The position numbers and the translations under genes are program-made. Under the pieces are notes generated by a model. That model worked only from the letters and a program-made list of their open reading frames with translations, was not told the DNA's origin and ran no database searches. A stretch of DNA of 64,000 nucleotides from Crocinitomix algicola (GTDB lineage Bacteria; Bacteroidota; Bacteroidia; Flavobacteriales_D; Crocinitomicaceae): positions 62,001-126,000 of the forward strand of contig NZ_LYPF02000007.1 of NCBI RefSeq assembly GCF_001661595.2, written 5' to 3'. Shown piece by piece: positions 26,967 through 35,261 of the stretch. Each line of letters begins with the position of its first letter. Positions within the stretch are counted from its first letter, which is position 1.

Positions 26967-26999
26967 AAGCTCGATTCTTAGTGAATCGGGCTTTTTTTA
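26967..26999 (+). terminator. Terminator of icd
   Basis: AAGCTCGATTC and GAATCGGGCTT pair with one T-G wobble and a five-base loop, followed by a T run. Confidence 0.88.
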
Positions 27000-27000
27000 G

Positions 27001-27378
27001 TTAAGAATTAACCATGTGTTGCGCAACTTGTGGGAAACAATTGTAAAGGGCTGTTTTTAGCTCTTCATTCATATCCTTTACCTCCCAAATGGATTCTTTC
27101 ATCAGTTTTAACCATTCCTCTTTTGCTTCTTGCGTAATTTTGTGGGGCATATGTCTCATTCGCATTCTTGGATGCCCATATTTGTTGTTGTATCGTGGAG
27201 GTCCCCCAAGAAACTGTGTTAAAAATCGATATTGTTTATCGATAATTTCATTTGCGTTTGTTTGATTAAAAAGTGGTCCAATGATTTCACTTTTAAATAC
27301 GCGAGCATAAAAAGCCTGAAGTATTTTTAAAAGCCGCTCATCGCCTACTAATTCGTATAAAGTTTTTGTTTCTTCCAT
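27001..27378 (-). CDS. Truncated hemoglobin (group II, 2/2 globin)
   Basis: 125 residues from the ATG at 27378 (a TTG nine bases upstream is possible). Globin helices are short, as in trHbO-type proteins. 'AFYARVF' contains the B10 tyrosine region. 'FLGGPPRYNNKYGHPRMRMR' precedes the proximal histidine in 'RHMPHKIT', and the G-helix Trp is in 'EEWLKLM'. These proteins bind O2 or NO, and detoxification or redox sensing is typical. Stops two bases from the icd terminator; convergent with icd. Confidence 0.9.
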   Translation of the reverse strand: MEETKTLYELVGDERLLKILQAFYARVFKSEIIGPLFNQTNANEIIDKQYRFLTQFLGGPPRYNNKYGHPRMRMRHMPHKITQEAKEEWLKLMKESIWEVKDMNEELKTALYNCFPQVAQHMVNS

Positions 27379-27444
27379 GTTAAGCAAACAAAGTTCGGTA
27401 AGATTTTTGATTATTTAAAGTATCTTTATAATATTATCTCAACT

Positions 27445-28620
27445 ATGAGGCTTTTGATTGGCATATTCATTTTTATAACCTGCGCTAATTTGTTTGGGCA
27501 AGGCTTTAATATGCATTACTCAAATTCATTTGCTGATTGTTTTGGAGCCGTTGAGGTTACCGATTATGATTCTCCTTCTTATGTGCAATTTCCGGGTAAT
27601 TTTGGTCAACGAGACGATTTTATTGAAATCGATCCAGACTTTCATGAAGTGAATTCAGTTTGGTTAAGACTTGAACCAAATGTGAATGGAACATTTGAAT
27701 TTGAGATTTCTACTGAAAATAATGTTGATTTTAGTTATTTTTTGTTTAAAGCTCCGGATAATATGTTTTGCGAAAAGTTAGAGGCCGATCGTGTAAATGC
27801 TATGGTTTATCAATCTACTTCATATAGAAATAAAGGAGCAAAAGATGAAGGCGGTCCAGAGTTTTCACATTCAATAGAGGCAAAATCGGATGATATTTAT
27901 TATCTGATGATTCATACCAACTCTACTTACAAAGGGAAAATTACAGTGAAGTATAACCGGATAGGTGAAATAGCAGCAGAAAAATCAGTTTTACAGGATT
28001 TTCGAGATGAAAAGGGATCAAAATACATTCGTATTCGCATTCGAGATAAGGCTACAGGACAACCAGTGGAAGCAAATATGATTATTTCTGGTGTAGGAAA
28101 AGACAATTATTTATTCCTTGGAACTGATTTTTATTTTGACGCAAGTACTCACCGAACAATGCATATTGAAACCAATACACAAGGTTACTTTTTATTTGTA
28201 AAAGATTTTAAGAATATGGGGCCAGCGAATAATATGGAAATATTAATCGAGTTGGAAAGATTAGCGCCAGGGAAAAGTCTTGCCATGGAAAATATTAAAT
28301 TTAGACAAGATTCTGATCAGTTTGTTCAAATTTCATATCCAGCCTTAAAACGTTTGTTGGATTTTATGGCTGTTAATTTAGAGGTTAGAATTCAAATTCT
28401 AGGTCATGTTAATGCTCCAGGTTATCGGAACAATATGAAGATTAAAAAACTATCCGAAGATCGTGCAGAAGCCGTTAAATCATATTTGGTTAAGGGTGGT
28501 ATTGATGAGTCTAGAATAGAAATACTGGGATTAGGCAATACACAAATGTTGTATGAAGAGCCACTAGATGAAGCGCAAGAAGAGGCGAATCGAAGAGTAG
28601 AAATAAAGATTTTAGAATAA
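27445..28620 (+). CDS. OmpA-family protein
   Basis: 391 residues. Signal peptide about 1-19. The N-terminal half is a beta-sandwich-like domain of unknown type. A short carboxypeptidase-regulatory-like stretch ('IRIRIRDKATGQPVEANMII') follows, and the C-terminal 105 residues form an OmpA-like peptidoglycan-binding domain ('LDFMAVNLEVRIQILGHVN', 'LSEDRAEAVKSYLVKGGID', 'ANRRVEIKIL'). It is probably an envelope protein tethered to peptidoglycan. tsaB starts two bases after its stop. Confidence 0.85.
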   Translation: MRLLIGIFIFITCANLFGQGFNMHYSNSFADCFGAVEVTDYDSPSYVQFPGNFGQRDDFIEIDPDFHEVNSVWLRLEPNVNGTFEFEISTENNVDFSYFLFKAPDNMFCEKLEADRVNAMVYQSTSYRNKGAKDEGGPEFSHSIEAKSDDIYYLMIHTNSTYKGKITVKYNRIGEIAAEKSVLQDFRDEKGSKYIRIRIRDKATGQPVEANMIISGVGKDNYLFLGTDFYFDASTHRTMHIETNTQGYFLFVKDFKNMGPANNMEILIELERLAPGKSLAMENIKFRQDSDQFVQISYPALKRLLDFMAVNLEVRIQILGHVNAPGYRNNMKIKKLSEDRAEAVKSYLVKGGIDESRIEILGLGNTQMLYEEPLDEAQEEANRRVEIKILE

Positions 28621-28622
28621 AA

Positions 28623-29300
28623 ATGGCAAGAATACTTTGTATTGAAACGGCGACGAAAGTTTGTTCTGTTTGTTTAGCTGAAGATGGAGTGTCAATTGGG
28701 AGTCGATGGTTTGAGTCAGAAAAATATTCACATGCGGAAAAGTTAAACTTGTTAATCCAAGAGCTCTTCCAAGAATTGGATTTAGCGTTATCGGATATTG
28801 ATGCTGTGGCAGTGAGTGAAGGACCGGGTTCATATACCGGACTGAGAATTGGTACATCTACAGCAAAAGGGATTTGTTATGCGTTGGACAAACCGCTTAT
28901 TGCAATTAATTCATTAAAATCGTTAGCGGCATTGTCTCAAATAGAAAGTGGTTTGGTTTGTCCATTGTTTGATGCCAGAAGAATGGAAGTTTATGCCGCA
29001 GTATTTTCTTCTAATCTCGATCTTCTAATGGAAACTCAACCCGTTATTGTGGATGAATCTTCTTTTAAGTCTTTCCTGGCTAAAGAAAAAGTTTTATTTA
29101 TCGGTCCAGGAGCTGAAAAATGTTCCGATATTATTCAACATCAAAATGCCTTATTTAACATTGATTTAAAGGTTAGGGCAGAAGGTATGACTGGTTTAGC
29201 TCACGAAGCTTTTCAAAAAAAAACGTTTGTTAACTTAGCTTATTTTGAACCTTTTTATTTAAAAGATTTTATAGCAGGAACACCTAAAAAAATTTTTTAA
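28623..29300 (+). CDS. tsaB: tRNA threonylcarbamoyladenosine biosynthesis protein TsaB
   Basis: 225 residues, the usual length. TsaB is the scaffold partner of TsaD in making t6A37 on tRNAs. The ASKHA-fold motif 'CIETATKVCSVCLAEDG' and 'VSEGPGSYTGLRIGTSTAKG' are diagnostic. The convergent T9SS gene ends only three bases away. A perfect AAAAAATTTTTT stretch at the junction is the only candidate transcription stop. Confidence 0.94.
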   Translation: MARILCIETATKVCSVCLAEDGVSIGSRWFESEKYSHAEKLNLLIQELFQELDLALSDIDAVAVSEGPGSYTGLRIGTSTAKGICYALDKPLIAINSLKSLAALSQIESGLVCPLFDARRMEVYAAVFSSNLDLLMETQPVIVDESSFKSFLAKEKVLFIGPGAEKCSDIIQHQNALFNIDLKVRAEGMTGLAHEAFQKKTFVNLAYFEPFYLKDFIAGTPKKIF

Positions 29301-29303
29301 CGA

Positions 29304-31160
29304 CTATTTGATCACAGATAAACGAACGATTTCATTTTTTGAGCCTGTCTCGATTCGAATGAAATATATCCCCGATTCATAGTAGCCAAAATTAAATACA
29401 ATTTCCGCTTTGGCTTTAGCGATGACTTGTGGGTGAATTATACGGCCAAGTTCATCCAATACCGTAATTTTCGAAATGTCAAGATTTTCACCGTGTAAAG
29501 TAACTATGTTATCAGTAGGGTTTGGATAAAGATAAGTATCTGAACCGAATACAAATACACTTTCAACATTAGAGTAGGAGAAAGCCCCATTAAAATCGAC
29601 CTGTTTTAGTCGATAATAATTGAAATTTTCTTCAGGATAGAGGTGAGTATATTCATAGTTTATAACTGATACGCTGTTGCCTGCGCCATCTACGTTATCA
29701 AAAGCAGTCCAATCAACACCGTTTACTGAATGTTCCAATGTGAAATAGTCATTATTTCGTTCCGATTTTGTTGTCCAACTAAGTTGTACCTGCGAATTGC
29801 TTGTTAGGCTTGCTTCAAATTCTATTAATTCAATGGGTAATGGTCCTGTAAGAATATCAAGAATTCCGGTATTGTCAGGGCCTACGCCATTGGCGGCTTG
29901 AGAATTACACGGACTAGAATTATTGTTGCATCCACCATCACCTGTAAGTGTTTCAACTGTAACGTTAGCGGTTGGCTCAATTGTAGAGAAATATATGACG
30001 CCTTGACCACCACCACCTCCGCCGCCATGTGTTCCAGAATTACCAACTGAGCCACCATCGCCACCATTCGAAGAAATGGTAAGCGGGCAATCAGAATCTA
30101 TATTCCACGTGTCCACTTCAAAAACGATTGTTCCACCAGCGCCACCGCCTCCGCCACCATCGTTACCAGGAGCAATTAAAATAGAGGCCCCGTCCGCAGA
30201 AATATTAACTCCAGCACAAGAAATTGTTCGAATTTCTTCGGCTTTTACTAACACAATTCCACCTCCATCGGCACCCTCTGTTGCGTAATTATTATTTCCT
30301 TCTCCAGCACCTCCACCGCCACCCATAAAAATGCGGTCAACTGAAGCTTCTCCTGATAAAGATAATCCTCCAAGTCCACCAGCACTAGGACTGCAATTAT
30401 TCCAACCTGGACCACCTAAACCACCAGCAGAATAGTTGCCCCCGCCACCTCCACCTGCATTGTGGCTGTTTCCACCACCTCCACCATTCAATATACGACC
30501 TCTTCCAGCTACTTGATTTGCAGTAGTATTTCTATAAATTCCTTCTCCCTTATTAGCATGATTATCTTGTTCAATTACTCGGTAGGCTCCTGTTGGAGTG
30601 CAACCTGTGGAACCTCCTAAATTTGTGGCTCCTCCTCTAAAACCTGCGTTATCAGCTGTTAGGTCATGTTCAAGTGTCAGAATTCCTGGTACATAAATAG
30701 CTAAAACACCACCGATATTTCCATCCCAAGGCAAAGCTTCCATATCCGAAGTTGTTGTATAGTCAGGACTACCAAATTCTCTTAATGTAACAATTTGTAC
30801 GCTTGAGTTTGTTCCGGTGTTAAATGTATTTGTTGTAGCATTTTTAATCGTAATACTGGTAGGTACTCCGGCGGTTTCGGTATGCGAGTCTATTTGTCTA
30901 ATTTCATATAGTCCGGCAGACTCAATATCTCCCAAACTACCGAAAGACGCATTATTATCTATTCCATCTATTACATTATCTTGAATTTGAATAATTACAA
31001 TCCATTCTTCGTCTTCAAAAGTGTCGGCCGATTCGTCTACAAAATCTATTGAATAAACTAGTCCAGTAATGTTAGTGACACGTGCATAGCCGTTTACAAT
31101 TTGAGCATAAATTGTAAACTTGGCCATTAGTCCAAATAGAAGTAGGGCGAAATTTTTCAT
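29304..31160 (-). CDS. Glycine-rich T9SS-exported surface protein
   Basis: 618 residues from the ATG at 31160. Signal peptide about 1-20. Residues about 200-410 are a Gly-rich region with runs such as 'GGGGGNSHNAGGGGGGNYS' and 'GGDGGSVGNSGTHGGGGGGG', interleaved with Ser/Asn. This is followed by a fibronectin-like domain of the 'PLPIELIEFEA...W' type (about 445-540) and a type A T9SS sorting domain ('YLYPNPTDNIVTLHG' to 'EIVRLSVIK'). It is likely a secreted surface or matrix protein; its ligand is unknown. Confidence 0.88.
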   Translation of the reverse strand: MKNFALLLFGLMAKFTIYAQIVNGYARVTNITGLVYSIDFVDESADTFEDEEWIVIIQIQDNVIDGIDNNASFGSLGDIESAGLYEIRQIDSHTETAGVPTSITIKNATTNTFNTGTNSSVQIVTLREFGSPDYTTTSDMEALPWDGNIGGVLAIYVPGILTLEHDLTADNAGFRGGATNLGGSTGCTPTGAYRVIEQDNHANKGEGIYRNTTANQVAGRGRILNGGGGGNSHNAGGGGGGNYSAGGLGGPGWNNCSPSAGGLGGLSLSGEASVDRIFMGGGGGAGEGNNNYATEGADGGGIVLVKAEEIRTISCAGVNISADGASILIAPGNDGGGGGGAGGTIVFEVDTWNIDSDCPLTISSNGGDGGSVGNSGTHGGGGGGGQGVIYFSTIEPTANVTVETLTGDGGCNNNSSPCNSQAANGVGPDNTGILDILTGPLPIELIEFEASLTSNSQVQLSWTTKSERNNDYFTLEHSVNGVDWTAFDNVDGAGNSVSVINYEYTHLYPEENFNYYRLKQVDFNGAFSYSNVESVFVFGSDTYLYPNPTDNIVTLHGENLDISKITVLDELGRIIHPQVIAKAKAEIVFNFGYYESGIYFIRIETGSKNEIVRLSVIK

Positions 31161-31226
31161 TATTTTGTTCAATTGTTCGATGCTGAACGAATTTAAACAA
31201 ATGAATAATGTAAATGTTTAACTAAT

Positions 31227-32732
31227 TCATGTAGTTATTAACGATTCGCCCGTCATATCTTCTGGTTGATCAACTCCCATGAGGGATAGAATAGTAGGAG
31301 CTACGTCTTTTAAAGCACCATTTTTAACAGCCTTAACTTTGTCGTTTAAAACGATGATCGGAACTGGATTTTTAGAATGCGCTGTGTTTGGAGTACCGTC
31401 CTCATTTATCGCATAATCCGAGTTTCCGTGATCAGCGATTATGACAAAAGTATAGCCTAGCGTCGTACCAACTTTTATTAAATCGTCCACACATTGATCA
31501 ACAGTTTCAGCTGCTTTAACTATGGCGTCATAGACACCGGTATGTCCTACCATATCGGTGTTTGCAAAATTCAAACAGATGAAATCAGGTTGGTTTTCTT
31601 GCATTTCAGAGATAATTGCAGCCTTAATTTCTAATGCACTCATTTCGGGTTGTAAATCATATGTTGCAACCGAAGGGCTTGGGATCATAATTCTTTTCTC
31701 GCCAGAAAATTCTTTTTCTCTTCCTCCTGAAAAAAAGAAACTAACATGAGGATATTTTTCAGTTTCGGCTATTCTAATTTGACTTTTACCGGCATTAGAT
31801 AGAACTTCTCCCAATGTGTTTTTTAAATTGTCTTTTTCGAAAATAACATCAATTCCTCTGAAAGATTTATCATAATTGGTCATTGTTAAATATTTCAAGT
31901 CAATTATTTCCATTTGTTGATCCGGAAAATTTTTCTGCGTTAACGCGGTTGTGATTTCTCTGCAACGATCCGTTCTAAAATTAAAACAAATTACAACATC
32001 ACCTTTTTTGACTTTATGGTCGGTTATTCGTTTTGGAGTAATAAATTCATCCGTAATATTGTTTTGATAGGATGAATCAATAGCATCAGCTACAGAATCA
32101 AATTTTTCTCCAGTCCCGTGCACCAAACAATTGTATGCTTCTTTAATTCTTTCCCAACGATTGTCTCGATCCATAGCGTAATATCGACCAATGATGGATG
32201 CGATTTTTGCCTTCGAATTTTCTAAGTAGTATTCTAGGTTTGCTAAGTGCTTTTTACCAGTAGTTGGATTGCAGTCTCTTCCGTCAGTAAAAGCGTGAAT
32301 AAAAACGTTCTCAAGTTTGTGCTGATCTGCCATATCGCATAAGGCATATAAATGCTCTATTGAAGAATGGACGCCACCATCAGAAACAAGTCCAATGAAG
32401 TGGACTGATTTATTGTTGGATTTTGCATAATTAAAAGCGTTAAGAATGGTTTGATTATTCTGGAATTCTCCTTCTCTTATTGCTTTATTAATTCTAGTAA
32501 GCTCTTGGTAAACTATTCGACCGGCCCCAATATTTAAATGTCCCACTTCTGAATTTCCCATTTGGCCTTCAGGCAGACCAACTACCTCGCCGTGTGTAAT
32601 TAATTCTGCGTTAGGTGCAGTTTTTTCTAATCGATCTATATTTGGAGTGTTTGCATTGAAAATTGCATCCGACTTGGAATGATCGCCATGGCCCCATCCA
32701 TCTAATATAAGTAGTGCTACTTTTTGATTCAT
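31227..32732 (-). CDS. gpmI: 2,3-bisphosphoglycerate-independent phosphoglycerate mutase
   Basis: 501 residues, within the family range. The enzyme interconverts 3- and 2-phosphoglycerate in glycolysis using two metal ions. The catalytic serine is Ser61 in 'QMGNSEVGHLNIGAG'. Metal-binding motifs include 'LILDGWG', 'DGRDCNPTTG', 'NFANTDMVGHTG' and 'IIADHGNSDYA'. The start overlaps the kinase gene's stop by four bases, so it is co-transcribed with it. Confidence 0.97.
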   Translation of the reverse strand: MNQKVALLILDGWGHGDHSKSDAIFNANTPNIDRLEKTAPNAELITHGEVVGLPEGQMGNSEVGHLNIGAGRIVYQELTRINKAIREGEFQNNQTILNAFNYAKSNNKSVHFIGLVSDGGVHSSIEHLYALCDMADQHKLENVFIHAFTDGRDCNPTTGKKHLANLEYYLENSKAKIASIIGRYYAMDRDNRWERIKEAYNCLVHGTGEKFDSVADAIDSSYQNNITDEFITPKRITDHKVKKGDVVICFNFRTDRCREITTALTQKNFPDQQMEIIDLKYLTMTNYDKSFRGIDVIFEKDNLKNTLGEVLSNAGKSQIRIAETEKYPHVSFFFSGGREKEFSGEKRIMIPSPSVATYDLQPEMSALEIKAAIISEMQENQPDFICLNFANTDMVGHTGVYDAIVKAAETVDQCVDDLIKVGTTLGYTFVIIADHGNSDYAINEDGTPNTAHSKNPVPIIVLNDKVKAVKNGALKDVAPTILSLMGVDQPEDMTGESLITT

Positions 32733-33637
32733 TTTCTTAATTGTATTTTTACTTTTAGCCCATTAGGCGAGTTGTCTTCTAAAGTGATTATACCATTGTG
32801 TTGATACACTAAATATCTTGTTATGTAAAGCCCTAATCCAGTCCCTTTAGATTTTCGTGTCATTTCGTTTTCATCTCGATAGAATTTCCGAAATACGATT
32901 GGTTTAATTTCTTTTTTAATGCCAATTCCTTCATCAAGTACTTCAATAATAATATGCTCTGGATTATTAATGAGGTTAACGGTAATTTCCGTGTCTTGTG
33001 GACTATATTTAGTTGCGTTTTCAATTAAATTGGCCAGTATACTCTGAAAGGCTATTTTGTCGATTTTATAGTTAACATCTGCTAACTGAAGTGTTATTTT
33101 ATGGTTTTTGAGAAATGTGTTCTGAAAGTTTGGGATGAGCTGTTCGATAAAGATTTTAAGGTTGACTTCCTTTTTTTCAAGGTAATAGTTCTTGTTTTCA
33201 ATACTTCTTGTTAAAAGCAAGTTATTGACTAGACCATTTAATCGATTGATTTCTTGAAGGGATTGCTCGTACATTTTATCTGTTTGCGTTTGACTGAGCT
33301 TTCTTTTCATTAAAGTTTGCAGCGCAAGTTTCACAGATGAAATGGGTGTTTTTAATTCGTGGGTAATTGAAAGGATAAAATTTTCTTGTTGTTTGATTAA
33401 TTTTCGTTCGTATCGAAATGCCCTTAGAATGGTCAAAATTCCGAAGACCATGATTAGGAAAAATACGATTCCTTCACCCAATAGCATCCACACCTTATTC
33501 GATAAGGTTTCAGGGTTGCTATACATTTGATTGTATAACCTAAAAATCAAATACAACCACCAACAAAACTGAACCGTCACGTAACCGACCAGTACGTAGA
33601 TTAAGAAAATTGGATTTTTAAACCGCTTTTTAAGCAT
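32729..33637 (-). CDS. Membrane sensor histidine kinase
   Basis: 302 residues from the ATG at 33637. The frame is open further up, but that start would lie inside a terminator. Two membrane segments (about 10-32 and 55-75) flank a short extracytoplasmic loop. HisKA has the phospho-accepting His in 'SITHELKTPISSVKLALQTL', and HATPase has 'ANLIENATKYSP', 'VLDEGIGI' and 'KGTGLGLYITRYLV'. No response regulator gene is adjacent. It is co-transcribed with gpmI, an unusual partner. Confidence 0.9.
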   Translation of the reverse strand: MLKKRFKNPIFLIYVLVGYVTVQFCWWLYLIFRLYNQMYSNPETLSNKVWMLLGEGIVFFLIMVFGILTILRAFRYERKLIKQQENFILSITHELKTPISSVKLALQTLMKRKLSQTQTDKMYEQSLQEINRLNGLVNNLLLTRSIENKNYYLEKKEVNLKIFIEQLIPNFQNTFLKNHKITLQLADVNYKIDKIAFQSILANLIENATKYSPQDTEITVNLINNPEHIIIEVLDEGIGIKKEIKPIVFRKFYRDENEMTRKSKGTGLGLYITRYLVYQHNGIITLEDNSPNGLKVKIQLRK

Positions 33638-33662
33638 AATACAAATGTGCGGATTTTTTACC

Positions 33663-33701
33663 AAAAAAAACACCACCACAAGATTCTTGCGGTGGTGTTT
33701 A
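33663..33701 (-). terminator. Terminator of the 33722-35212 gene
   Basis: AACACCACC and GGTGGTGTT flank a CAAG/CTTG inner stem. On the minus strand it ends in a T run (the A run at 33663-33670). Confidence 0.9.
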
Positions 33702-33721
33702 AGGTGATTTATATCAATTTA

Positions 33722-35212
33722 TTAATGAATTATAAGTTTTTTGGTGATTGATTCTGTACCATTTTTAAGTTGCACGAAGTACGTGCCTTTTGCAAATTGT
33801 GAAACATTGATGTTTACGGTACTCGACTGTGCAGTAGACTGATAAACTTTTTCTCCTAAAATGGTGTGTATTTGAATAATTGTTCCACTTGAAATTCCCG
33901 AAATATTGAAATTGTCGGCTGTTGGATTAGGGTACATTTTAATTTGTGCTTTAGTTTCAGCAGCAATACTGACATCATCCGTCGTTACAGTTACCAAAAT
34001 TGAGTCTGTATTACATGGTCCAAATACATAAAACCAAGCTTCAAATGTTCCAATTTCACTATAAGTATAGGTCGGATCTTCTAGTGAAGACGAGTTTCCA
34101 TCTCCAAAGTCCCAAAATACGGAATCGGCTAAAAATGGTTCGCCGTCAAAATACACTGTTGAACCACTGTGGGTGAAAGATGCATTTGCAGATGCTGAGT
34201 CTAATACTTCGATAGTTTGACTTAGTTCAACCACGCAATAACTCGGAGCGTATTCAAACCTACGAATTGTGTCAGTCATAGAAATCGTGTAGGTTCCACT
34301 TTCGCTATAGGTATGACAAAGTTCGGTTAAGTCCTCATTTTGAAGTCCATCACCCCAGTACCAACGAATTTTACTCTCAGGTTCATCAGCATGGCGATTG
34401 TAATGAGGATCAGAAAATATTTCAAATTGATTATATTCGACACAAGCTGCACTCACCACCAGTGGACAGATAGAGTCGGAATTTAGAATGAAATCGTTAC
34501 TCATTTTATACTTTACTCTAGGATTAATCAAATAATCAATGTCATATCCTGGACCAAAAGTTGCTAATGTATTGTACCAGCCGGTGTAACTTGGTGCAGC
34601 GGGATTATCATAATAAGCAAAGGAAACACCTTCAGCTTCTCCATCTCCAGATGGGTCATTCGTTATAATTTTCAACGAATCATCTAGCGAGGTATATAAA
34701 GCGACAATGTAGTCTTCTTCAACAAGAACTGGTGAGTCAAAATAACTATTAACTTCAATTTCTGGTAAATCAGCCGTAAATGCATCATGTTTTACCCAAA
34801 CAGTGTCGCGAGCGAGTTCTGCTCCAGCTGAATCAATATCTTGGTCGTAATCATAAAGTAAGGTGACCACCATTAAAGAATCCTCGTCTGGATTTGTATG
34901 GAAAGCGTAGAATTGTACACCGCTTACTTCTATTGGTTGATAGGCATGAAATCGTTGCCCTCGACCTGCATAGGGGTCAAAGTCGGATACACTTCCCGTT
35001 CTCAAACCTTCAAAATAAAGATCTGTTGTTTTTTCCAGTCCAATATAATTATTGAAATATGCTCCACATGAATCTTCCGCAGCACGCGTTTCTATACTGC
35101 TCCAGTCTGGGCTCGTATTTAACTCATGACTCACAGGTTGAGTTAAAAAGTCAGATTGACTAAATGCTGATGTTGCAGCTAGTAATCCTAATAAAAGGTA
35201 TGTTTTTCTCAT
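33722..35212 (-). CDS. T9SS-exported protein with PKD-like domains
   Basis: 496 residues from the ATG at 35212. Signal peptide about 1-19 ('LLLGLLAATSAFSQ'). An N-terminal beta-rich domain of about 215 residues has an unknown fold. Two PKD-like domains follow ('WYWGDGLQNEDLTELCHTYS' and 'VFWDFGDGNSSSLEDPTYTY'). The C-terminus is a type A T9SS sorting domain ('KMYPNPTADNFNISG' to 'KKLIIH'). It is probably an extracellular protein with adhesion or binding functions; a specific role is unknown. A TAnnnTTTG variant box lies near 35243-35251. Confidence 0.88.
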   Translation of the reverse strand: MRKTYLLLGLLAATSAFSQSDFLTQPVSHELNTSPDWSSIETRAAEDSCGAYFNNYIGLEKTTDLYFEGLRTGSVSDFDPYAGRGQRFHAYQPIEVSGVQFYAFHTNPDEDSLMVVTLLYDYDQDIDSAGAELARDTVWVKHDAFTADLPEIEVNSYFDSPVLVEEDYIVALYTSLDDSLKIITNDPSGDGEAEGVSFAYYDNPAAPSYTGWYNTLATFGPGYDIDYLINPRVKYKMSNDFILNSDSICPLVVSAACVEYNQFEIFSDPHYNRHADEPESKIRWYWGDGLQNEDLTELCHTYSESGTYTISMTDTIRRFEYAPSYCVVELSQTIEVLDSASANASFTHSGSTVYFDGEPFLADSVFWDFGDGNSSSLEDPTYTYSEIGTFEAWFYVFGPCNTDSILVTVTTDDVSIAAETKAQIKMYPNPTADNFNISGISSGTIIQIHTILGEKVYQSTAQSSTVNINVSQFAKGTYFVQLKNGTESITKKLIIH

Positions 35213-35261
35213 ATTTTTTTGAATAGTACACAGGTATATACGCAAAAATTAGGCCAACGGT

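Noticed and set aside
33638-33679. Longer N-terminus for the histidine kinase
   Set aside because: It would begin inside the terminator of the neighbouring gene; the ATG at 33637 gives a normal membrane-kinase start.
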